A DNA stretch of 64,000 nucleotides, from NCBI GenBank assembly GCA_014218235.1, contig CM024759.1:8758712-8822711 (forward strand). The letters are read 5' to 3'. The position numbers and the translations under genes are program-made. Below are positions 55,301 to 64,000 of the stretch, in pieces. This stretch comes from Colocasia esculenta. Its lineage: Eukaryota > Streptophyta > Magnoliopsida > Alismatales > Araceae. Position 1 is the stretch's first letter. Each line of letters begins with the position of its first letter. Below the pieces are notes generated by a model. It was not told the origin of the DNA. It searched no databases and was given only the letters and a program-made list of their open reading frames with translations.

Positions 55301-58100
55301 CCCGGCTTCCCGACTTTCCGTACGACGTCTGGGATGACTAGCCACTGACGCGTCCAGGCTGGGCGACGCGTCAGTGTCGCGTCGGGGGTGCTCGATGCGA
55401 CAGTCATCCGTGTCGCGGCGAGTCTGTCTGTCGCATTCTTGTCGCGCCCTGGTTGCCCGTCGCGTTCTTGTTGCGCCCGGTCAATGGGTCGTGACAGTGT
55501 TTTGTCGTATTGCGCTGTCCGGTCGTCTGACGCCTGTCAGGGTGGCAGGTGTGTCAGTACGGCTTGTCGCATTGTCGCGGTGCCCTTGAGGGGCGCGTTC
55601 TGGTCGGGTCCGTTGACCCGTCGCGTTAAGGTTGTTAACACGACGGGGCGGTCCGTCGCGTTCTGGGTGCCGGGCGCTTTAGGTGCAGGCCGGCTACCCC
55701 TTCCCCATTTTTCCCTCTTTCTCCCTTCCCCCTCTTCTTCGGCGGTGGGGAGGCTCCCCTCCGGCGATCGGGCGTGGTGGAGGCCGGCGGCTCGTGCGGA
55801 GCGGCGAAGCGGCGTGCGTGGAGCGAGGAGGAGGTGGCCAACCATCGTGAAGGGCCCCTCGTGGGTTCGGTTCTTCGTTTAAGGTAGGGATTTCTTGTGC
55901 CCTTCCCAATCCGGGTGGATCGAGAGTCCTCGGGGTTTTGTAGTTAGCTTTATAGCTTTCCCCATGCTCCCCTCTACGTGTGTGCATGCTTGTGTGGTTT
56001 TGGGCGGCCCGGGATGGAGCATCCCGTGGTCTGCCTCCCTGCTAGTGTCGCGGTGGCGCGATGCGTCGTGACATCAGTCGAGGCGTCGCCCCGGTCGGGC
56101 GCGACCTTATCGTGGCGCACTTGGCGGTCGCGATAAGGATCGATGTCGCGACCTGGTTTCCCGTCGCGACAGGCTGGCTGTCGCGAATCGCTGCCCCATT
56201 GCATCAGGGTTCGTGTCGCGGCGCCCTTCCCTGTCGCGATGGCATCGCGATGGCCTGTGGCGGCGCGACAGTGCTTGTGCTACCTCGGGTGGTTTCCATG
56301 GCCGGTTTGTGTGTCGACATGTGCCTTATGGCAGACTTTGCCCTTAGGACCTTCTGGTAGGGAACGCGGCTGGTTGCCTCCCTGCGTTCAGTGACCGAAG
56401 GTGACACCTTCGTGGCCGTGTCTTGGCAGTGGTGCCAGGAGGGTCGCGTCTGTCTAATAATCGAACGACTGGAGGTCAATCGATTATTAGCAGAGCGACG
56501 GGTTTCCGTGCTAGCTGGTAGTGGTCCGAGACTCCGGATTTTCCGTATGTGTTTGCTTGGCCGACGACCCTTTTGAGGGTCCATGCATGTCTCTCGCTTG
56601 CTGGGCTTGTCGTGTGCTACAAGCCAGCGGCTCAGCGTGGTTCTTGTTGTGCTGCCTCGCCTGTTCGCCCGGTGCTTGGCACTTGAGGGCTTGTCCCGTT
56701 TAGAGGTTGTCTCCGTTTCCTGGGACCCCCATCCTCGGGAGCCCATTGAGGGAGGTATCCGGGCTACGAGTGTGCTCGAGTTGGCTGCCCACGTGAGCGG
56801 ACTCTGGAGATGAGGGAAAATGAGGTTTGGACAACGGCGTTGAGTCCTTTGTAGAGCTCTCTTGTCTGGGTCTGGGACGCCGAGGGGTTCGGAATGCTTT
56901 CCTGGTGCAGACCAGATAGTCCCTTGTCTCACTGCCTCTCTCTGCGTTGGTTCCGGAGCCACGTAGTGGTGTCAGGCGTGAGGCCGCAGCTTGGCCAGGC
57001 TGCGGTGTTGCGTGTGTTGTGTGTTTCTGTGGCGGCTCTGTCTCGTCCTTGCGCGGGGGCGGAGGCAGGAGCTAGGCTAGCGAGCAGAGCGTGTGGACTG
57101 CGGGTCCCCCTCTTGGCTGCTAGCGGCGGTGGCTTGGTTGTTGTTGTTGTGACGACGTTTTCCTCACGACGTTTCCAAGTGTTCCTCGTTGCCTAAGCTT
57201 GCACGGAAGTTATAGCCTGGCTGTGCCTAGTTTCCGTGGGCGTCGTTGGTCTGGCCTTGGGTAGACCCGTGCTTCCGGTGTTTCCCGCTTCGGTGCCCTC
57301 TCGGTTCCGTAGTTCCGTTCTTAGGTACCAGTCCGTAGTGGCACCAGCGTATGTGGCTTCCCGACCTGGCGGTGTGTCCGGGGTCCAGGGTGGTTCTGCT
57401 TGTGGGCCCTCGACCTTGTAGAGGTCTGAGGTGGCCGTGCTTGCGGTGAGACGTCGTTCTCACTTGGTTGTTCCGTGGTCTCGGCAGGTGTTTCCGCTTT
57501 GTGCCCGACTCCGTTGGTTTCTGCGATAGTCGTGTGTGTGCCACGACCTTGGTTGGTGGTCGTGGTGTTGTACTATTCTATTCCGCTGCTTGTAGTACCA
57601 TGTTGTAGGTGTTACTCGCTTTACAGCTTTCTAGTGTAGTTTCCTATTTTCGGAGTTCCTACTGCTCTGGCCGGTGAGGGACTGGTAATCCCTACTGGGC
57701 CTTGTTTGCAAGGCTCACCCCCCCTACTTCCTTCAGCTAGGGGCTCGTCGTCGCGGGAGCTCGGTGTCGGACGGGTTGCGGAGGCGGCTGTGGCGCCGTG
57801 TTATTGTCAGCAGTAGTGAGAGCGAGTGTTGTGAGCTCTTGTAGCCGAGTGAGCTGAGAGCTGTGTTTTGCAAGTCCTCGGTGTATGCCCCTTAAGGACT
57901 GCACCTTTCTTCTTGTACCTGTGCTTTTGCTTGGGACGCGTTGTACAAACTTTCGTATATTGTATATATTGTTATAGTTGTTTGAATTCAGTACATATCT
58001 CACTAGACTATTTCTTCTAACCCCCTTCCGGATCTTCGGATCCGTGGGTGGCGACATGAACTTCGGGCTCTGGCGGGGTCTGGAGGGTCGGGTCGTTAGA
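55301..58100 (+). repeat. LTR B', main part (2.8 kb)
   Basis: It continues the 11 bp at 45915 and ends GGGTCGTTAGA at 58100 (family end GGGTCGTTACA, one base different). CG-palindromes (GTCGCGAC types) fill 55360-55660 and 56040-56280. The pyrimidine tract at 55695-55740, the block GGAGCGAGGAGGAGGTGGCC and the closing 400 bp are shared with B. It is interrupted only by element C. No coding sequence is seen; the long GC-rich frames are compositional. Confidence 0.78.
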
Positions 58101-58118
58101 GTTCAAGTGATAACAGTA

Positions 58119-58447
58119 GTGTCGACACAATTTAGATAGTGTGTCGACACATAATGCCTTTCCAGTGCAGTTAATCAAGAAAGAAAACCAGTTGTGTCGA
58201 CACAACTTGAGTAGTGTCGACACAGCCCATGCATCCAGCAATCAGTGAAGGAAGAAGTGGACAGTGGTGTCGACATAGGATGCTTGTGTGTCGACACTCA
58301 CTGTCCCTCACAGAAGCTTATTCTGAAGCCAATATCTAGTGGTTTCGACACAAGTCTGCCTATGTGTCAACACTCACTGCCCATCCCAGAAGCCCATTTT
58401 GTAGCTAGTGGATTATGTGTCGACACATACCCATATAGTGTCGAAAC
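58119..58447 (+). repeat. 74-bp tandem array with paired GTGTCGACAC palindromes
   Basis: Ten copies of GTGTCGACAC or one/two-base variants start at 58119, 58141, 58194, 58214, 58267, 58288, 58342, 58364, 58417 and 58438. Spacing alternates 20-22 and 53-54 bp, giving five 73-76 bp units with two palindromes each. It lies in U3, 120-450 bp upstream of the TATA box. Confidence 0.92.
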
Positions 58448-58564
58448 ATTTCGACTATTTTTCCAGATCTGAAATTTTGGGACACGTGGATGGTTTTGGT
58501 TGAGGGATTTTGAGCGAGAATCTTTGTGCCCCCAAATCCCAAGGGATCTCGTGGATCCATGGGA

Positions 58565-58573
58565 CTATAAATG
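58565..58573 (+). promoter_or_regulatory. TATA box of Copia D LTR
   Basis: CTATAAATG, downstream of the palindrome array; transcription would begin near 58600. Confidence 0.7.
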
Positions 58574-59296
58574 CCCATTATCCAATCATACTTGGAGGCA
58601 CACACACGCATCAGTTCTTCCAACTCCTAGAAGCTTCAGGCGATTTCAGAAGAAGGCTTCATCCTGGAGAATAGTGTCCAGATCTGAAGGAATTAAAGCT
58701 TCAAGCACCTCAGGTGATCCATCTCAAGAGGAATCTCCAGACTTCAGAGTCTTCTTCTTGGAGTTGAAGCAGAAGAGCTAATCTCCCACCTGGAAGCAGA
58801 ACAGGGAGATTCGAACCAGACATTTCCAATTTGCAATTCGAGTGTCTAGTCTGGTTCTTCACTTTAAACTCATACTCTAGTGTGTGATTTGTGAGATTGG
58901 TGCAATCCTTGTACCGAATTTCATGTGTGTGTGTTCAGATCTGAGATCTCTGCATCTCAGAGTGTGTGTGTTGATTTGTGATCTTTTCTGAACTAGCGAT
59001 ATAAGCCACATGTGTGTGTGTGTGTGGATGGTGGATGTAGGATACACAATTGTGTAGTCCAAACCACCCTAAATCCTTTTGTCTCTATGGTTTGATCGCT
59101 TGTGCGCTAGATGCTTGGTAGGCTCGTAATTGTTTCATCATCTGATTTTACCAAACAGTTCAGAATTGTGATTGAGCTTTAGGTTTGAGTCTTATATTGA
59201 TTTCTCTAAGCTTTTAATAGAGTGAATTTTAAATTCAGTGAAATCTATTCAACCCCCCTCTAGATTTCATCATAGCTGTTTTTCGCAACATTTCAA

Positions 59297-59311
59297 TTGG
59301 TATCAGAGCAG
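59297..59311 (+). promoter_or_regulatory. Copia D primer-binding site (tRNA-Met)
   Basis: TTGGTATCAGAGCAGG, seven bases after the LTR end. Confidence 0.88.
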
Positions 59312-59361
59312 GTTCTCATTGTACTTTTAAGTGTTTGATCTAACGGTCAAGAGTTTTAGCT

Positions 59362-61330
59362 ATGGAAATCACTAAGGGATTCATGGTTGAGGGTCACTCA
59401 GTCACTAAGCTACTTTTTTCGATGGATCTGATTATTCCTATTGGAAAAACAGGATGCAGGTATTCTTAAGAGCTCAGGACTATGAGCTCTGGAAGATTGT
59501 TGATAAAGGACCTGCTGAATTGCCAGAAGATGAAGATTTATGGACTAAGGAATAGATCAAGAAGTCCACACTCAACTGAAGTGCCATGAACATGATGCAG
59601 TGTGCCATCCATCCCAAAGAGTACTCCAGAGTATCATCATGTAAGTTGTAAAGGAGATGTGGGATAAGCTCCAGCTAATATATGAGGGAACCTCTGAGGT
59701 AAGAGAAACAAAGGCAAGTATCTTAGTCTCAAAGTATGAAATGTTTAGAATGAAAAGTGATGAGACCATTTCTGAGATGTTTGCAAGATTCATGCTTATA
59801 GTGAATGGTCTAGAGGTCTAGGAAAAGATTATTCGAACAGTGATCTTGTTAGGAAGATACTTAGGTCACTTCCATCAGCATGGCACACATAGGCCACAGT
59901 AATTGAAGATTCAAAGAATTTATCAACCATGCAATTAGATGAGCTAATAGGTTCACTAATGACATATGAGATTAATTTGAAGAGAAATGCATCTATTATT
60001 ACATCTAAGAAACCTATTGCTTTAAAAGCCTCATCTAGTTCAAAAATTGTTGTTGAAAAATCTGATGAAACTGATGAGTCTTCTGATGAAGATGATGATG
60101 ATGAATTGGCCTTATTGACAAGGCAATTCAAGAAATTCTTGAGAAAGAAAGGGAAATGTAAGTTCAAACCTTCCAATAAAAAGGATTTTTCAAAGAAAAA
60201 TGATTTCAATAAGAAATTAGAAACAAATAAAAAGACTAATATTATCCGTTATGAATGCAGGAAATCAGGACACATGAGAGGGGAGTGTCCTGATTTGAAG
60301 AAAAAATTGAAGAATCAAATGTTCAAAAAGACAAAAGCAATGATGGCCACATGGAGCGATGAGGATGATGAAGAGCAAGAAGAAAGTGGATCTGATGAGG
60401 AAGAAGTGACATGTCTCATGGCCAGACATGAAGAAAACAATAAGGTAAGTACCTCTTTTGAAGATTTCTCAACTGATGATTGGGAAGAGGCATATGCTGT
60501 ACTATTTGAAAATTTGTGTGAACTGAAATCAGAGAATAAAATATTGAAAAAGAAAATTAACAGCATACTGCATAACTCTCAAGTATCTGAGCAAATAAAT
60601 CTGTTGAATGATGAAATTGTTAACATGAAAAAGGAACAAGAATGTTTGAATCAACAACTTAATCTTATTAAGGAAAGATGTCAGTCCACTGAAAAGGAGA
60701 AACAAATCTTGATAGATGAAAATGAAAAGCTTAAAAAAAAGAGGTAATTATGGAAGAATTAAAAACTGCCCAAAAAGAACTAAATGACAAGAAAGATTAA
60801 ACCTTGTCAAAATTTGCCAAAGGCAAAGAAAATCTAGATGCTATGTTAGGAGTTCAGATGAACACTACTAAGCATGGTTTAGGTTTTCAGCCTGAAAACA
60901 AGAAGAAAATTGGGCAAACCTTGATAACTTCATTTATTCAAGGAAGTACCTCTTACAGTCAGTCTAAGAAGAGCATCCAGAAAAAACCACAAATAAATTC
61001 AAAACCCAAAAAATCAAAATCAATTTAAAAATTCCAAAACACAATCCAAAAATGAAAGAGCTTACAGTAAAGATCAACAGAACTTGAAGTCCAGTGTTAG
61101 ATCTACTTCATATCCAAAAAATAATAAAAACTTCATAGTTGGATCTAACTCTCATTTCAAAAGGAATAAAGATTTTACACCACAAACAATCATGGCATGC
61201 ACAATCTGCAAGAAATCTGGTCATACTGATGATAAATGTAGATAAAAAATAAATACAAAAAAAATGAAACAAATCTGGATTTCAAAACAACTTGCAGTTG
61301 AGTTGAGAAAACTGATGAGACCTAAAGCAA
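59362..61330 (+). pseudogene. D Gag (two zinc knuckles, coiled coil), broken
   Basis: The start is the ATG at 59362 (MEITKGFMVEGHSVTK). The N-terminal block SYWKxRMQxFLRAQDYELW is split between frames. A TAG near 59550 replaces a Gln codon (family KEQIKKS). The open stretch 59929-60747 starts MQLDELIGSLMTYEINLKR, has the first knuckle YECRKSGHMRGECP with Tyr-Glu-Cys and complete CCHC near 60250, then acidic and coiled-coil regions. A second knuckle CTICKKSGHTDDKC lies near 61201. Confidence 0.83.
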
Positions 61331-61359
61331 TTTAGGTACCAAAATTCTCTTTCTAAATC

Positions 61360-62603
61360 TTTTTGTAGGAATGTCTTACAGCCTACAAGAAAGACAAATG
61401 GTACCTTGACAGTGGCTATTCAAGACATATGACTGGAGATAGGGACAAATTTTCTACATTAACTGAGAAAGATGGTGAACAAGTGATTTTTTGAGGTAAA
61501 AACAAAGGACAAATCATTGGAACTGGAAAAATTGGTAAGAATCATTCAAGCTCTATTGAGAATATTTTGCTTGTAGAAGGCGTTGATCATAACTTACTGA
61601 GCATCAGTCAACTTTGTGACAAAGACCTTAAGGTAATTTTCAATTCTGAATCATGTGAAATTGTTGAAAATGATTCTGGAAAAATAAAATTTCTTGGTCA
61701 AAGGATTAACAATGTTTAACTAGTTGACCTGAATGATCATCAACATGAAAATCTTTGTCTAGTTGCTAGCCAGCATGATCTGTTTCAATTGTGGCATCGT
61801 AGGTTAGGTCATGCAAGTGAAAATGTTTTGAATAAATTAATGAGACATGCTCTTGTGAAGGGTTTACCAAAAATGAAGAAAAAGAAAAATGCAATTGTAT
61901 GTTCTGCATGTGCTCAAGGTAAACAAACTACGAAATCATTCAAATATGTTGCACCCTTAATCACTTCCAAACTATTTGAATTGTTGCATATGGATTTATT
62001 TGGTCCTACTAGGACACTCAGTCTTAGTGGACATAGATTTGAGTTTGTGATTGTTGATGATTTCTCTAGGTTTACTTGGGTATTTTTTCTGTCCCACAAG
62101 AGTGACACATTGGAAAACTTCAAAGATTTTGTTAATAAAATTGAAAATGGAAAAATAAATAAAATCTACTCCATTCTTACTGATCATGGAGGAGAATTTC
62201 ATAATAATCTATTTTTTTATTTTTGCAGAAATAAAGGAATTGACCATAGATTTGCTTCTCCGAGGACTCTTGAACAGAATGGAATTTTCGAAAGGAAGAA
62301 CATGACATTGGTGGAGATGGCTTGAACTTTGTTGATTGAAAGTCAGCTTCCAAGGAGATTTTGGGCAGAAACTGTCAACACCTCATGCTATGTTCTCAAC
62401 AGAGTTATGGTAAGACATGTCCTTAAGAAAACTTCCTATGAACTCTTAAAAGGTAAGAAGCCTCACATTTCATATTTTAGAGTCTTTGGAAGTAAAGTCA
62501 TAATTCACAATAATTATAAACATGATCTAGATAAATTTGAAAAGAAAAGTGATGTAGACATTTTTCTGGGGTATTCTGAGAATTTAAGGTCATATAGGGT
62601 ATT
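61360..62603 (+). pseudogene. D protease and integrase, truncated by LINE
   Basis: The protease has WYLDSGYSRHMTGD near 61400 (Tyr where most copies have Cys), with stops nearby. The GAG-pre-integrase block is WHRRLGHASENVLNKLM (61790). The integrase core shows LLHMDLFGPTRTLSLSGH, VDDFSRFTWVFFL, LTDHGGEFHNN and EQNGIFERKNMT, so D, D and E are present. A TGA at 62323 interrupts WxARTLL; the next frame gives FWAETVNTSCYVLNRVM and FRVFGSK. The frame ends at LRSYRVF, where the LINE begins. Confidence 0.88.
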
Positions 62604-63947
62604 CATATAGGGTGCATGGTAATGGTAACCGCATTAATATCTGGAAGGATGCGTGGTTCGGTCACCGACCACTGGCTGATGTGTTTCCAGATGTTGTTGC
62701 TCCAGGTAACTTTTGTTTGCAGGAGGTGGTTCAGGATATTCAACATCCAATGAGATCAGTAATCCCGGAGATCCATTTGCAGAATATCATCTTGTCTGCT
62801 GATGAGGATGCTGTCTTCTGGGCGGCCAGCCCCAATGGATTATTTTCCACCAAATCCGCCTATGAATTGGTGCGCTCTCCAGGCATCTATCGTCCTCCTA
62901 TTCAGAAAATATGGCACTTTGCCTTCTTACCCAGAGCATCCTTATTTTGCTGGAAGCTGCTTCATCAAGCTGTCCCAGTGGATCAAACAATCATGGACTG
63001 TGGTATACAAATAGCCTCTAGGTGTTCGTGTTGTGATTCGCATCAGGTGGAGGACCTCAATCATGTGTTTATTCACAGTGCACCGGCTCAAAGCTTGTGG
63101 AGGTGGCTGGTGCCTCTACTGAGTGATGATATCTATCTTCATCCAAACATTACTTTTAGAATTTGGAATATTCTCCTTCATTCCAACATGAGTACAGCTA
63201 CTGGCTTCATTGCCTTATACGGTCTACTCCTCATTATGTGGGAGCTGTGGAAGAGCAGGTGTTCCGCCAGGTTTGATGGTAAGCAAATTCGGGTGCAGGA
63301 TATGGTCAGACGTATCAAGTTTCACATCGAATCTGCCTTGTCCAGTCAGAGCTTTAGTGCCACGCCATCTAGCTGTGATCTAAGTGTCCTTTTGGCTTAT
63401 GGATTCACCCCTAAGATCAAGAACAAGCAGTTGAGGTTCGTTCGCTGGATTCCTCCTTTATCTAACTATTGCCTTAATGTAGATGGTGCGTCTAAAGGAA
63501 ATCCGGGCATGTGTGGTGGCGGCGGATGTATTCGTGACAGTGCAGGTACCCCATTAGTCTCCTTTGCTTTCTTTTATGGGGAGGGCAACAGTCTTCTTGC
63601 TGAGACGCGTGCACTTTGTGATGGTCTTTCGTATTGCTTCTTCTTTGGGGGTTCGGCTATCTGCGATATATTCAGATTCTCTTACTTTGGTTACTTCTTT
63701 GGAGCACCAGACTTGTTATTCTTGGCCGACGTTAAGATGGTGGCGTGTGATTCTCAAGTACATGCATGACCAGGCCACTAGTGTATCTCATGTCTACAGG
63801 GAGGCCAATCAAGTTGCCGATGGGTTGACTAATCACGCGGTTATCACCATGTGCAACAATGTCTTTTGGCGGGCTGATATTCCTTTTTCTTGTAGAGGGG
63901 CGGCTGTTCTAGATAGATCAGGACTTAGGAGTGTTAGAATGGGCTGA
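62604..63947 (+). pseudogene. LINE ORF2 C-terminus: zf-RVT and RNase H domains
   Basis: The frame starts VHGNGNRINIWKDAWF. The zf-RVT domain runs at about 62880-63110: KIWHFAFLPRASLFCWKLL, then CSCCDSHQVEDLNHVFIH with Cys/His pairs. RNase H follows from 63470: LNVDGASKGNPGMCGGGG, ETRALCDGL; after a frame change near 63640, YSDSLTLVTSL and HVYREANQVADGLTNHA finish it. The stop is at 63945-63947. An RNase H at the C-terminus is known in plant L1-like elements. The reverse transcriptase is absent. Confidence 0.87.
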
Positions 63948-64000
63948 ACTGCCTTTGCTTTATCTTTTCTTTAGGAGATTTGACAGGGGTATGCCCCAGT
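62604..64000 (+). mobile_element. 5'-truncated LINE (L1-type) inserted in D, runs off the window
   Basis: It begins in the 3' third of ORF2 and continues past the ORF2 stop at 63947 into 3' UTR. Start in mid-ORF2 is the usual result of aborted target-primed reverse transcription. The poly(A) tail and target duplication lie beyond 64000. Confidence 0.85.

Larger units (their letters stand above)
58101..59290 (+). repeat. Copia D 5' LTR (5' end truncated or abutting B')
   Basis: The LTR end TTTTTCGCAACA at 59290 is followed by a Met-tRNA primer site. A TATA box (CTATAAATG, 58565-58573) separates a palindrome-rich U3 from R/U5. The expected TGTTG start is not found at the B' boundary, so the first part is missing. 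A GT repeat lies at 59009-59022. Confidence 0.78.
58101..62603 (+). mobile_element. Ty1/copia (Sirevirus-like) element D, 3' part lost at a LINE junction
   Basis: The order is LTR, primer site, large Gag, protease, integrase; RT and RNase H are missing because a LINE starts at about 62604. Gag resembles that of E1 in plan (UBN2-type N-terminus, two knuckles with coiled coil), but the LTRs are different. Confidence 0.85.

Overview
This is plant nuclear DNA, probably from a monocot (inferred from the very GC-rich first exon of the one cellular gene). It is almost wholly repetitive: nested LTR retrotransposons, CACTA and hAT transposon pieces, a 5'-truncated LINE and a pararetrovirus relic surround a single intact-looking cellular gene. 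No RNA genes, CRISPR arrays or prokaryotic features were seen.

Layout. 1-1972: inward-facing LTR (plus strand) of a Ty1/copia Sirevirus-like family. 1973-9716: a minus-strand member of the same family (E1) with env-like ORF, pol, gag, primer-binding site and 2.1-kb 5' LTR. 9717-13363: GT-rich internal DNA and 3' LTR of another LTR element (B), which sits inside the RT of a decayed Ty3/gypsy chromovirus (A, 13364-15489). 15484-15861: hAT TTF zinc-finger fragment. 15862-22178: AT-rich non-repetitive DNA carrying a papain-like cysteine protease gene (18828-20354, minus strand, four exons). 22184-35286: a complete 13.1-kb Ty3/gypsy Tat-lineage element (F) flanked by AGATT duplications, with gag-pol, dual RNase H, an antisense ORF with an intron, and a 2.9-kb solo LTR (flanked by CCTTG) inserted in that antisense ORF. 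35731-36350: caulimovirid RT/RNase H relic. 38211-39365: decayed LTR. 39373-43005: two CACTA-type termini, the second split by an LTR (40288-42368). 44203-58100: two copies of a CG-palindrome-rich LTR (B'' and B'), with B' split 11 bp from its 5' end by a complete 9.4-kb chromovirus (C, 45926-55300). 58101-62603: Copia element D, whose U3 carries a 74-bp tandem array of SalI-type palindromes, truncated in its integrase by a LINE (62604-64000) with zf-RVT and RNase H domains.

The retroelement genes of each element form gag-protease-polymerase units that once worked together, but nearly all now carry stops or frameshifts. Only the cysteine protease looks like a functional host gene. The most unusual signals are regulatory-type repeat arrays in the U3 regions of unrelated LTR families, all rich in CG-containing palindromes, and the exact nesting order that the junctions record.
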